Assembly (NCBI GenBank): GCA_964501335.1
Contig: CAZCTC010000008.1
Location: 62,001-126,000, forward strand
Length of the DNA: 64,000 bases
Source of the DNA: CAZCTC01 sp964501335
Lineage (GTDB): Bacteria > Chloroflexota > Anaerolineae > B4-G1 > SLSP01
Direction of reading: 5' to 3'
Shown here: positions 8,713 through 18,426 of the stretch, one piece after another
Layout: every line of letters starts with the position of its first letter
How positions within the stretch are numbered: position 1 is the first letter of the stretch
Notes under the pieces: generated by a model
What the model was told of the DNA's origin: nothing
Seen by the model: the letters and a program-made list of their open reading frames with translations, nothing else
Databases searched by the model: none
Translations under genes and position numbers: made by a program

Positions 8713-11700
8713 ATGGTCACACAACCGAAAAAAAGAGAGCCGGGCGCGACCGATTCTGAAAAGCGCCCGGCTCCAACTTTTCCTATCGTGGGGATTGGGG
8801 CATCTGCTGGAGGATTGGTCGCTTTTGAAGCCTTCTTTTCCGGTATGCCCCCGCATATCGATCCTGGGATGGCTTTTGTTCTGGTACAACATCTGGCCCC
8901 GGATCATAAGAGTATTCTTACCGATCTTATTCGACGTTACACCCCGATGAAAGTTTTTGAAGTCGAAGACGGGATGGTGGTTCAACCGAACTGCGCTTAT
9001 ATCATTCCCCCTAACCACGACATGGCTTTTTTGAACGGAACCCTCCAATTGTTGGAACCCTCTGCTCCGCGCGGACATCGTCTCCCCATTGATTTTTTCT
9101 TCCGCTCCCTGGCTCAGGATCAACGGGAACGGGCGATCGGAATCATCCTTTCGGGTACCGGCAGCGATGGGACCCTGGGCGTTCGGGCCATCAAGGGCGA
9201 GGGGGGGATGGTGATGGTCCAGAATCCCGCCTCCACGGAATACGATGGAATGCCGCGCAGCGCGATCGCCACCGGCCTGGTCGATTATGAACTCCCGCCC
9301 GCAGAGATGCCGGCTCAATTGATGGCCTATGTGGCCCATGCTTTTGCCGGATCGACTCAACCGGTTCTGGCTCCTCCTGTGCCGCCCGAAAATGCACTCA
9401 ACAAAATTTTTGTCGTTTTGCGCATCCAGACCGGCCACGATTTCTCTCAGTACAAGCCGAGTACGGTCAACCGGCGTATCGAGCGCAGAATGGCGGTTCA
9501 CCAGATCGAAACGCTGGAAGGTTATATCAAGTATCTGCAAAAAACCCCGGTGGAAGTGGAATTGCTTTTCCGGGATCTCTTGATCGGTGTCACCAGTTTC
9601 TTCCGCGATCCTGAAGCCTTTGAAAAGCTTGAAGAAAAAATCATCCCTCAACTGCTGAATGAAAAACCTGAAAACGGCATTATTCGCGTCTGGGTACCGG
9701 GCTGCTCTACCGGGGAAGAAGCCTATTCTATCGCCATGCTCCTGAAAGAACAGCAAGAAGCCTTAAAGAAATTCTGTAAAATCCAGATCTTTGCCACCGA
9801 CATCGATAACCTGGCGATTATGACGGCGCGCAAAGGAATTTATCCGGCCAGCATCGTCGATGATATCTTGCCCGCCCGGCTGGCGCGATTTTTCACGGCC
9901 GAGTCGCACAACACCATTTATCGGATCCGCAAAAGCGTCCGCGATATGGTGATTTTTTCCGAGCAGGATGTGATCAAAGACCCTCCTTTTTCCAAACTCG
10001 ACCTGATCAGTTGTCGCAATCTTTTGATCTATATGGGGGAAGAACTCCAGAAGAAACTTATTCCCCTCTTTCATTATGTCTTAAATCCCGGCGGTTTTCT
10101 TTTTTTGGGAACTTCGGAGACCGTGGGAGATTTTACCGATCTCTTTGGCGTGGTGGACCGTAAATTAAAGCTGTATCAACGCAAAGAGAATTTTCATGAA
10201 GCCGCTTCGTCGACTCGGGCTCAGCTTTCCCCCTCCCATATGTCAGGAGAAACAACTGTTTTTCCTGAGAGCGGTAAACCGAGGGGACCTGAAAAACTGT
10301 CGCTGCGCGAATTGACCGAACGTTCGATTTTACGCCATCTGACTTCCGCAGGCATTCTCGTCAATGCCCAGGGCGATATCCTCTATCTTCACGGCCACAC
10401 CGGTCTGTATCTGGAACTTGCCCCCGGTGAGGCGGGTACCAACAATATTCTTAAGATGGCTCGAGAGGGTTTGGCTCATGAGTTAAGTGTGGCGCTGCGC
10501 AAATCCATAGCCAACCAGATCAAAGTTTCCATCCCCAATGTGCAAATCAAAACCAATGGCAGCCACATCACAGTCAATGTAACCGTTTGTCCGGTAACCC
10601 CAGACGGCACCGCTCTACCTGATGTTGTCCTCTATTTGATTCTCCTGGAGCCGATGCCCTATATCAATCTGGTACTTTCTTCCAAAGGACCGGCTTCATT
10701 TCAGATGAAAGGGTCGGAGAGTTACAACCAGGAAGACAGCTCCCGTATTGCGGAACTCAAACAGAAATTACGAATTAAGGAAGAACACCTCCAAAATACC
10801 AATGAAGAATTGGAGACTGCCAACGAAGAACTTACTTCTTCTAATGAAGAAATGCAATCGATCAACGAAGAATTGCAATCCACGAACGAGGAACTTGAAA
10901 CGACCAAGGAAGAATTGCAGTCGATCAATGAGGAACTGTCGACGGTGAACAGCGAGCTTCAGATCAAAGTGGCGGATCTCTCCCGACTCAACAATGATAT
11001 GAATAATCTGTTCTCCGGCACCGGCATCGGCACGGTTTTTGTCGATTATCAACTGCGGATTTTGCGTTTCACCCCCACCATCACTCAGATTCTCAATTTG
11101 ATTTTTAGCGATGTGGGGCGACCGATCACGCATATTGTGTCCAATCTGGTGGGCTATGACCAGTTGAGTGCCGATGTCCAGGCCGTGCTCGACAGTTTGA
11201 TCCCTAAAGAAATCGAAGTGCAAACGCGGAACGGTATCTGGTATATGCTGAATATCCGGCCTTATCGCACCCTGGAGAATGTTATCGAGGGTGCCGTCAT
11301 CACCTTTATCGATATCACTGCCTACAAGCTGGCGGAAGAGGCCCGAAGACGGAGTGAAACGTTGCTCCGGGCCACGGAGAAATTGACCCATACCGGCAGT
11401 TGGGAATGGGACATTGAAAAGCAAACGCTCTTCTGGACTGAAGAAATGTATCATCTTTGTGATTTAGAACCGGGGAAATCTGAGTCAGGAGTCGGGGACC
11501 CGCTGTCCCGCATTCTGGAAGGTTATCAGCCGCAAGATCGTCTCCGGCTTCAGTCCGCGCTGGAGGACTGCGTGGCCATGGGCCGGCCTTATGATTTGGA
11601 ACTTTATTTCACAACGGCAAAAGGACGTCATCTCTGGGTGCGCACGCTGGCCGAGCCTTTTTTGAAAAATGGAAAAGTAAATCGGATCATCGGTTCAGTT

Positions 11701-11763
11701 ATAGATATCACGGAACAGAAACAGCAAGGCCGGGGGATAACTGAACAAAAAGCAGACCGTTAA
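8713..11763 (+). CDS. CheB-CheR fusion with coiled coil and PAS domains
   Basis: This is a fused chemotaxis-type methylesterase and methyltransferase with sensory domains. The CheB esterase domain (about residues 23-210) has the catalytic triad Ser31 in GASAGG, His60 in LVQHL and Asp152 in SGTGSDG; the usual receiver domain is absent. The CheR domain follows (about 220-490) with the SAM-binding motif VWVPGCSTGEEAYSIAMLL and SCRNLLIYM. Residues about 675-755 are a Glu-rich coiled coil built of repeats such as NEELQSTNEELE. Two PAS domains follow (about 765-880 and 890-1005), ending in VIDITEQK. In many relatives a histidine kinase continues the same chain; here it is the next gene. ATG 8713 has GGAGG upstream. 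Confidence 0.9.
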   Translation: MVTQPKKREPGATDSEKRPAPTFPIVGIGASAGGLVAFEAFFSGMPPHIDPGMAFVLVQHLAPDHKSILTDLIRRYTPMKVFEVEDGMVVQPNCAYIIPPNHDMAFLNGTLQLLEPSAPRGHRLPIDFFFRSLAQDQRERAIGIILSGTGSDGTLGVRAIKGEGGMVMVQNPASTEYDGMPRSAIATGLVDYELPPAEMPAQLMAYVAHAFAGSTQPVLAPPVPPENALNKIFVVLRIQTGHDFSQYKPSTVNRRIERRMAVHQIETLEGYIKYLQKTPVEVELLFRDLLIGVTSFFRDPEAFEKLEEKIIPQLLNEKPENGIIRVWVPGCSTGEEAYSIAMLLKEQQEALKKFCKIQIFATDIDNLAIMTARKGIYPASIVDDILPARLARFFTAESHNTIYRIRKSVRDMVIFSEQDVIKDPPFSKLDLISCRNLLIYMGEELQKKLIPLFHYVLNPGGFLFLGTSETVGDFTDLFGVVDRKLKLYQRKENFHEAASSTRAQLSPSHMSGETTVFPESGKPRGPEKLSLRELTERSILRHLTSAGILVNAQGDILYLHGHTGLYLELAPGEAGTNNILKMAREGLAHELSVALRKSIANQIKVSIPNVQIKTNGSHITVNVTVCPVTPDGTALPDVVLYLILLEPMPYINLVLSSKGPASFQMKGSESYNQEDSSRIAELKQKLRIKEEHLQNTNEELETANEELTSSNEEMQSINEELQSTNEELETTKEELQSINEELSTVNSELQIKVADLSRLNNDMNNLFSGTGIGTVFVDYQLRILRFTPTITQILNLIFSDVGRPITHIVSNLVGYDQLSADVQAVLDSLIPKEIEVQTRNGIWYMLNIRPYRTLENVIEGAVITFIDITAYKLAEEARRRSETLLRATEKLTHTGSWEWDIEKQTLFWTEEMYHLCDLEPGKSESGVGDPLSRILEGYQPQDRLRLQSALEDCVAMGRPYDLELYFTTAKGRHLWVRTLAEPFLKNGKVNRIIGSVIDITEQKQQGRGITEQKADR

Positions 11764-11781
11764 GATAATAAGAGGCGTTCA

Positions 11782-13887
11782 ATGAAAAGCGGAAAAAACT
11801 CTTTTGGTGAGATCTCGGTGCCGAACGAAGATTCGGGGCGCCTGTTGCGGTGGCGGGCTGAAAAAATTGCCCGGGAAAAAGTGATTCATAACCGGGAAAG
11901 CCGGCGAGTTTTTTCAGCCGAAAAAATGCAGCAGACGCTTCATGAACTGCGAGTACATCAAATCGAATTGGAAATGCAGAATGAGGAACTGCGCCGGACT
12001 CAAGTGGAATTGGATGCTGCCAGGGCGCGCTATTTCGATCTCTATGATCTGGCCCCCATCGGTTATCTGACCCTCAACGAACGCGGGCTGATTTTAGAAG
12101 CCAATCTTACGGCGGCGACCCTCTTTGAGATCTCTCGAAGCATTCTGGTTCAATACTCCCTCTCCAGCTTCATCCACAAAGAAGATCAGGATATTTACTA
12201 TTCGCGTCGCAAAAAACTCTTTGAGACCGGAATTCCGCAAGCCTACGAATTGAGAATGGTCAAGAAGAGCGGTGCGGTATTCTGGGCCCATCTGGAATCC
12301 ACGATCGTTCACGATCCTGTTGCCGGCGTTCTCTGCCGGCTGGTATTGAGCGACATCACTGAGCGCAAACAGGCCGAACAGGAACGGGAACGGCTGCTGG
12401 CCCAGCTGGGCGGTCAGGCGCAACAAATGCAGCAAATCCTGGAGAGCGTGCCCGCCGGCGTGATCTTGTTGGACAGTGCCGATCGGCTGGTTCTGGCGAA
12501 TCCCGTGGCCATGACCCAATTGGAGGTGCTCGCTCCCCTCCAAACCGGCGAAACGCTGACCCACCTGGGCAACCGGCCGTTGCCCGAATTATTGACCACT
12601 CCACCTCAGGGGATCTGGCACGAGATCAGCCACGGTCAGCAGATTTTTGAAATCAGTGCCCGCCCTCTGGTCTCGGGGCCCCAGTCTCAGGGGTATGTCC
12701 TGGTCTTGCGAGAGGTGACCCAGGATCGATTGGCCCAACGCCAGATTCAACAACAGGAACGTTTGGTGGCGATCGGCCAGCTGGCGGCCGGCATCGCACA
12801 CGATTTCAATAACATTCTGGCAGTCATCATCCTTTATACCTATATGGCTTTGAGGGCCTCGGAACTGTCTCCCAAATTACGCGACCAGTTGCATATCATC
12901 CTCGATGAAAGCCATCGGGCCTCCGAACTGATCCAACAGATTCTGGATTTCAGCCGGCGTGCCGTATTGGAACGCCAATCCCTGAATCTGGTTTCTTTCC
13001 TGAAAGAGCAGATCAACCTTTTAGAGCGGACCTTGCCCGAAAACATCGAGACTCAATTGACCTACGGGGCGGATGAATATCAAGTCGATGCCGATCCGAC
13101 GCGCATCCAGCAGATCCTGATGAATCTGGCCGTCAATGCCCGGGATGCCATGCCCGAAGGGGGGGTGCTGAGCCTTCGATTAAAGCGCCTTTCGATTGGC
13201 AGTGGTATGCAGACTGTGTCCGGTCCCAATCTCCCGCCGGGAGAATGGGTGCAAGTGCAGGTGACGGATACCGGCGTGGGGATTCCGCCGGAAATCTTGC
13301 CCCGGATCTTTGAGCCCTTTTTCACTACTAAAGCCCCCTTGGGTACGGGGCTGGGCCTGGCGCAGGTCCATGGGATTGTCAAATTACACGGCGGCGAAAT
13401 TGAAGTGGTTTCTACCGTAGGTCAGGGAACGACCTTTACCCTCTATCTGCCGGCGAGCGCGGGGCAGGCCCGGGACCATGCTGATATCGTCTCTTCAGTG
13501 CCCTTAACTTACGGAAACAACGAGATGATTTTGATTGTAGAAGACAATCCCGTCGTCTGTAGGGCGCTGGCGCAGATGTTGGAAATGCTGCATTACCGGG
13601 TTGTGACCGCCGCAAACGGACGCCTGGCGTTGCAATTGTTCGCCCAACAGGCTTCGGAAATCTCGTTGATCTTAAGCGATTTGGTCATGCCGGAAATGGG
13701 AGGGGAGGCCCTGTTCTATGCCTTGAAAGAACGCGGCATGACTCAGCCGATGGTGATCTTAAGCGGGCATCCTATGGAAAATGAACTGGAAAAACTTCAG
13801 AATCAAGGACTGGCCGGCTGGATGCTTAAACCGCCTTCGATCGAACGTCTGGCTCAGCTGTTGGCCGAATTGTTAAAAAAACAATAA
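11782..13887 (+). CDS. Hybrid histidine kinase: coiled coil, PAS, PAS, HisKA, HATPase, receiver
   Basis: This is a soluble sensor kinase, as no membrane helix is seen. An N-terminal coiled coil (HELRVHQIELEMQNEELRR) leads into a PAS domain (about residues 85-200), a second PAS-like segment (about 210-310), then the phosphoacceptor box GQLAAGIAHDFNN with His340, the N box LMNLAVNARDAM, the G boxes DTGVGIPPEI and GTGLGLAQVHG, and a C-terminal receiver with Asp633 in LILSDLVMPEMGG. The start ATG 11782 lies 18 bases after the CheB/CheR-PAS gene, so the two are co-transcribed and probably work as one signalling unit. No DNA-binding output gene is adjacent. Confidence 0.9.
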   Translation: MKSGKNSFGEISVPNEDSGRLLRWRAEKIAREKVIHNRESRRVFSAEKMQQTLHELRVHQIELEMQNEELRRTQVELDAARARYFDLYDLAPIGYLTLNERGLILEANLTAATLFEISRSILVQYSLSSFIHKEDQDIYYSRRKKLFETGIPQAYELRMVKKSGAVFWAHLESTIVHDPVAGVLCRLVLSDITERKQAEQERERLLAQLGGQAQQMQQILESVPAGVILLDSADRLVLANPVAMTQLEVLAPLQTGETLTHLGNRPLPELLTTPPQGIWHEISHGQQIFEISARPLVSGPQSQGYVLVLREVTQDRLAQRQIQQQERLVAIGQLAAGIAHDFNNILAVIILYTYMALRASELSPKLRDQLHIILDESHRASELIQQILDFSRRAVLERQSLNLVSFLKEQINLLERTLPENIETQLTYGADEYQVDADPTRIQQILMNLAVNARDAMPEGGVLSLRLKRLSIGSGMQTVSGPNLPPGEWVQVQVTDTGVGIPPEILPRIFEPFFTTKAPLGTGLGLAQVHGIVKLHGGEIEVVSTVGQGTTFTLYLPASAGQARDHADIVSSVPLTYGNNEMILIVEDNPVVCRALAQMLEMLHYRVVTAANGRLALQLFAQQASEISLILSDLVMPEMGGEALFYALKERGMTQPMVILSGHPMENELEKLQNQGLAGWMLKPPSIERLAQLLAELLKKQ

Positions 13888-13908
13888 GTATCCCTTCTTA
13901 TTTTAAAC

Positions 13909-13937
13909 TTGCCCCCATGAATTAGTCAGGCTATACT
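13909..13937 (+). promoter_or_regulatory. Probable promoter of the 1430-aa surface protein gene
   Basis: TTGCCC (13909-13914) and TATACT (13932-13937) are 17 bases apart and lie about 85 bases before the start codon. Confidence 0.55.
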
Positions 13938-14022
13938 GAATGATGCCGAAATCATCTGACCGTTCCCTCCGGCCTCTCCTGTGGATGGTTTTTCGCCTGA
14001 AAATTCTTTAAGGGGGATCGCT

Positions 14023-17000
14023 ATGCAAAACACATTATTCCGACGGCCACTGCGGTGGGTTTTGATCCTGACGCTGCTCTTGACCGGCTGGAACGCCCTG
14101 CCCGCCGGCCCGGTGCAGGCGACAGACTCCTTCTCTCCACCGGATCGACCGGCCCCTGCTCTGGCCGACGGCACCGGCGGGCCGATCGTCACTACGGCCG
14201 TGGATGAAAATGACGGCAGCTGCGCCGACGGCGATTGCTCGCTGCGCGACGCTCTGATCCTGGCGGCCAACGGCGATACGATCACCTTTGCCAGGGCCTT
14301 TTATATTACCCTGCGCAGCCAGCTGACGATCAGCAAAACCCTCACCCTCGACGCCCGGGGACGGGCCGTCACCCTCAACGGCAACCTGGTCACCCGCATC
14401 TTTTACATCCAGGCGACCGGGGTCGTCACCTTCAACCAGCTCAAACTCATCAACGCCCGCACCTACGAGGGCGCCGCCATCAACAACGACGGCGGCACGG
14501 TGACCGTGCTGAATTCGGTGATTTCCGACAACCAGAGCTATAGCCGGGGCAGCGGCATCCTTAATTCCAGCGGGAATCTTACCGTTCGGTACAGCACGTT
14601 TAACGCCAATGTCGAGGACCCCACGTTTCCTTCAAATCTCACCGGGAGCGGAATCTGGAACAGCGGCGCGTTGACGGTGACTCACAGCACCTTTGCCGGC
14701 AATATTTCCTATCATCCGGGCGGCGGTATCTACAACGCCGGCACCGCGTTAATCCAAAACAGCACCTTTTCCAACAACGCCGCCAGCCGCGGGGGTGATG
14801 CGGCCGGCGGCGCCATCTATAACGCCCTTACCCTGACCGTACAGAACAGCACTTTTTACGGCAATCGTTCCGGCAACTCGGCCACCAATGGCCGGGGCGG
14901 CGCCCTCTACAACGCCGGCACCGCGACCCTCCAAAACAGTACCCTGGCTTCCAACGGGACTGATCAACAAGGGGGCAACCTTTACAATGCCGGCACACTG
15001 TCCCTCTACAACACCATCCTGGCCCAATCCACCAGAGGCGGCGATTGCGTCAATGCCGGCACTTTGGCCGTCAACGACCACAATCTGATCATGGACAATT
15101 CGTGCAGCCCCATGCTGAACGGCGATCCGCTGCTGGGGGCCCTGGCCAACAACGGCGGCTCCACCCAAACGATGCTCCCCCAGACCGGCTCCCCGGCGAT
15201 CGATAACGGCAGCGCCGCCTGCCTGTCGCTGGATCAGCGCGACTATGGTCGTTTCAACTCCTGCGATATCGGGGCGGTCGAAACCGACATGGTAACGCCC
15301 GAAGCTACCCTGCTGAACAACGAGATCGTCATCGTCGACGGCGATGCCACCCCGACCCCAATCGACGGCACCGATTTCGGCAACGTGGTGATCGGTGAGG
15401 CCCTCACCCATACCTTCACGATCAGCAACAGCGGCCCGATGACTTTGAGCGTCAGCAACTTCACCCTGAGCGGGACCGGCGCCGGCGATTTCAACGTCAT
15501 CGGGCTCCCCCTTCCCACCCAGATTCCCCCAATCTCCACCGTCACCTTCCAGGTCATTTTTTCCCCCCTTGCGGAAGGAACGCGCGCCGTCACGCTCACC
15601 CTGGTCAACAACGACCCCGATGAAACTTTCTACGATTTCGCCCTGCAAGGAGCAGGATTGTCTCCCGATATCGCTGTGTTGAACAACAGCAGCGTCATCA
15701 CCGACGGCGATACCACGCCTGACATCGCCGACGGCACCGATTTCGGCAGCCTGCCCGGCGGACAGAGTCTCACTCACACCTTCACCATCAGCAACAGCGG
15801 AATCGCCCCTCTGTACCTGACCGGCATGCCGTTCGTAAGGTTCATCGGCCCGGCGGCCGCCGATTTCACGCTGGTGGTTTCGCCCACCACCCCGATCGCT
15901 CCCGGCGAAACGACCACCTTCCAGGTGCGCTATGCCCCCACCGCGCTGGGTACGCAGACGGCCACGCTCATTCTTCTCAACGCCGATCCCGATGAAACCC
16001 TCTACGATTTTGTGCTGCAAGGGACGGCGCCCTGCTGGTTTGCCACGGATGTGCAGAACACCAACGACAGCGGCGCCGGCTCTCTGCGTCAACTCCTGAC
16101 CGAAGCCTGCCCGAACACCACGCTGGAATTTGCTCCCGGGCTGGCCGGACAGACTCTGGCCCTGACCTCGACGGAATTGAGCATTACCCAAACGGTCACC
16201 ATCGCCAACCCCCGCGCGCCGGGGCTGGTGCTCAGCGGCAACAACGCCCGGCGGCTCTTCACGATCCAACCCGGCGGCGTGCTCACGCTCAGCCAGCTCA
16301 CGCTCAGTAACGGCAAAGTGAGCGGCGGCGCCGGCTGCCCCACCTATTGCGGCGGCAGCATCTACAACGCCGGCACCCTGACGGTCCTTTCCAGCACGCT
16401 TTCCCGCAATACGGCTGATTTCTGGGGCGGCGCCGTCTACAATACCGGCACCTTGCAGATCCAGGCCAGTACCTTCGCCACCAACTCGGTCAGCCTTGCC
16501 GGCAACGGCGGCGGCATCTACAATGCCGGCGCCCTGACCGCGTTGAACAGCACCTTCTCCAGCAACATCGGCGGGTACTTCGGCGGCGGCGGGGGGCTCT
16601 ACAACGATGGAAGCGCCACGGTGCAGCAAAGCACCTTCTCCGGCAATCTGGCCGGCACCGGCGGCGGCCTGATCAATGCCACCGGGCGCACGCTGGCCCT
16701 GACCAATACGCTCTTGGCCAACAACCCCCTCGGCGGCGACTGCCGCAACGACGGCAATATCACAACCAACGACCACAACCTGATCGAAGACGGCAGTTGC
16801 AATGCAGAATTCACCGGCGATCCGCTACTGGGCCCCCTGACCGATAACGGCGGCTCGACCTGGACCCACGCGCTCCTCTACGGTTCCCGGGCCGTGGATG
16901 CGGGCACCGACACGGCCTGCCCGGCCGTCGATCAGCGGGGATCCCCCCGTCCCGGTCCGCTGACCTCCCGCTGCGACATCGGCGCCTTTGAACGCCAGAA

Positions 17001-18315
17001 CGTGCAGCCGGATATGACGGTGGCCCTGAAGGTCATCCCGGCCGCGGCCCTGCCCGGCGCAGCCGTCACCTACACCCTGGCCTTTTCCAACACAGGCGAC
17101 GGGGCGGCTACCGGGATCGTCATCACCGCCACCCTGCCGGTCAGCGTGACCAACGTGAACCTCAGCTCGAGCGGAGTGCCCATCACGATGACCGGAATTC
17201 CCTACGTATTGAGTGCCGCCGATCTCCTCCCCGGCGCCGGCGGCCTGATCACCTTCACCGGCGTGCTCAGCAAACCGCTGCCGGCCGGCACGCTCAATGC
17301 CGCCGCCGACATCGCGGCCCAGCCTGCCGACCGCAATCCCAACAACAACACCGCCGCCGTCAGCTTCACAGTATTGGCCGACAATGTGGCGCCCCTGGCC
17401 GTAAACGACCTTTATACCACGCCGCAGGACAGCGCCCTGGTGGTCGCCGCTCCGGGAATCCTCAGCAACGATCTCGATGCGGACCTCTTGACCGCCGCTC
17501 CGGCCGCCGCTCCGGGCCACGGCACGGTGGCCGTCCAGGCGAATGGCGGGTTGCTCTATCTGCCCACCGCCGGCTTTACCGGCACGGACAGCTTCACCTA
17601 TCTCGTCTCCGACGGCGCGCTTACCGCCACCGGGCGGGTGACCGTGAACGTCACGCCGGTCAACCATCCGGTCACGGCCCGCGACGATATCGCCGTCATG
17701 CGGGAGGATGCAGCGCTCGTCGTCGCCGCCCCCGGAGTCCTGGCCAACGATACCGATCCCGACGGCGGCGGATTGACGGCCGGACTGTTCACCGTCCCCT
17801 TCACCGGCAATCTCACCCTGGCCGCCAACGGCGCTTATACCTTCACCCCGCCGCCCGATTTCAACGACGTGGTTTCGTTCACCTATCACGTCCGCGATAC
17901 CGGCAATCTCAGCGCCACGGCCACGGTATACATCCTGGTGCAGGCGGTCAACGACGCACCCGTGTTTGTGATCGGTGCGAATCAGGTGGTATCGTCGGGG
18001 ATGCGGGTTGTGCCGGGCTGGGCCACCGGCATCAGTGCGGGGCCGGCGAACGAACGCAGCCAGACGCTCGCCTTCAACTTAACTACGCCTCAGTCCGCGC
18101 TCTTCGCCGTCCAGCCGACGGTGGATGTCAGCGGGACCTTGCGTTATACGCCGGCGGCGGGCGCAGCCGGCGTGGCTACCGTCACCGTTACTCTGCGGGA
18201 TAACGGCGGCACCGCTCTGGGCGGCGTGGATACTTCACAGCCGCAGACTTTCACCATCACTCTCCAGCCCGGCTATCAGCTCTATCTGCCGCTGGTGTTG
18301 CGCAATCAACATTAG
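14023..18315 (+). CDS. Giant secreted beta-helix surface protein, 1430 aa
   Basis: A secreted, probably cell-surface protein of unknown role. ATG 14023 follows the ribosome site AAGGGGG and starts a clear signal peptide (RWVLILTLLLTGWNALPAG). The mature part begins with a CSLRDAL motif near residue 72. A right-handed beta-helix region of short N-S-T-F repeats follows (about 90-420), then two choice-of-anchor D type domains (DFGNVVIGEALTHTFTISNS and its relative, about 425-670), a second beta helix (about 680-990), a DUF11-like domain (about 1000-1115) and two to three cadherin-like domains with LSNDLDAD and LANDTDPDG motifs. The C-terminus is YLPLVLRNQH. Codons are strongly C-ending. There is no LPXTG signal, so how it is anchored is open. 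Confidence 0.88.
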   Translation: MQNTLFRRPLRWVLILTLLLTGWNALPAGPVQATDSFSPPDRPAPALADGTGGPIVTTAVDENDGSCADGDCSLRDALILAANGDTITFARAFYITLRSQLTISKTLTLDARGRAVTLNGNLVTRIFYIQATGVVTFNQLKLINARTYEGAAINNDGGTVTVLNSVISDNQSYSRGSGILNSSGNLTVRYSTFNANVEDPTFPSNLTGSGIWNSGALTVTHSTFAGNISYHPGGGIYNAGTALIQNSTFSNNAASRGGDAAGGAIYNALTLTVQNSTFYGNRSGNSATNGRGGALYNAGTATLQNSTLASNGTDQQGGNLYNAGTLSLYNTILAQSTRGGDCVNAGTLAVNDHNLIMDNSCSPMLNGDPLLGALANNGGSTQTMLPQTGSPAIDNGSAACLSLDQRDYGRFNSCDIGAVETDMVTPEATLLNNEIVIVDGDATPTPIDGTDFGNVVIGEALTHTFTISNSGPMTLSVSNFTLSGTGAGDFNVIGLPLPTQIPPISTVTFQVIFSPLAEGTRAVTLTLVNNDPDETFYDFALQGAGLSPDIAVLNNSSVITDGDTTPDIADGTDFGSLPGGQSLTHTFTISNSGIAPLYLTGMPFVRFIGPAAADFTLVVSPTTPIAPGETTTFQVRYAPTALGTQTATLILLNADPDETLYDFVLQGTAPCWFATDVQNTNDSGAGSLRQLLTEACPNTTLEFAPGLAGQTLALTSTELSITQTVTIANPRAPGLVLSGNNARRLFTIQPGGVLTLSQLTLSNGKVSGGAGCPTYCGGSIYNAGTLTVLSSTLSRNTADFWGGAVYNTGTLQIQASTFATNSVSLAGNGGGIYNAGALTALNSTFSSNIGGYFGGGGGLYNDGSATVQQSTFSGNLAGTGGGLINATGRTLALTNTLLANNPLGGDCRNDGNITTNDHNLIEDGSCNAEFTGDPLLGPLTDNGGSTWTHALLYGSRAVDAGTDTACPAVDQRGSPRPGPLTSRCDIGAFERQNVQPDMTVALKVIPAAALPGAAVTYTLAFSNTGDGAATGIVITATLPVSVTNVNLSSSGVPITMTGIPYVLSAADLLPGAGGLITFTGVLSKPLPAGTLNAAADIAAQPADRNPNNNTAAVSFTVLADNVAPLAVNDLYTTPQDSALVVAAPGILSNDLDADLLTAAPAAAPGHGTVAVQANGGLLYLPTAGFTGTDSFTYLVSDGALTATGRVTVNVTPVNHPVTARDDIAVMREDAALVVAAPGVLANDTDPDGGGLTAGLFTVPFTGNLTLAANGAYTFTPPPDFNDVVSFTYHVRDTGNLSATATVYILVQAVNDAPVFVIGANQVVSSGMRVVPGWATGISAGPANERSQTLAFNLTTPQSALFAVQPTVDVSGTLRYTPAAGAAGVATVTVTLRDNGGTALGGVDTSQPQTFTITLQPGYQLYLPLVLRNQH

Positions 18316-18365
18316 TCCTGGGATTCAACCTGTGCGGTGACCCTGGAATAGTGAGAGAGAAGGTC

Positions 18366-18403
18366 GGTATATTCGCGCGCATTCTGATGCGCGCGAATAT
18401 ACC
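18366..18403 (+). terminator. Hairpin element core as bidirectional terminator between convergent genes
   Basis: A perfect 17-bp stem (18366-18382 with 18387-18403, arm GGTATATTCGCGCGCAT) has a TCTG loop. It lies in the 111-base gap between two convergent giant genes and is followed by AACAAAAAATACTCTC, the usual spacer. It is probably a terminator for both genes, made from a copy of the repeat. Confidence 0.75.
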
Positions 18404-18426
18404 AACAAAAAATACTCTCTCTTGTT

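Noticed and set aside
14749..16776. Long minus-strand open frame (675 codons) inside the beta-helix gene
   Set aside because: It is the shadow of a GC-rich repetitive coding strand; it has no signal, no known domain and overlaps a well-supported gene. The same holds for long shadows at 5008-6243, 16825-17889, 36472-37746, 45330-47801 and 56554-59919.
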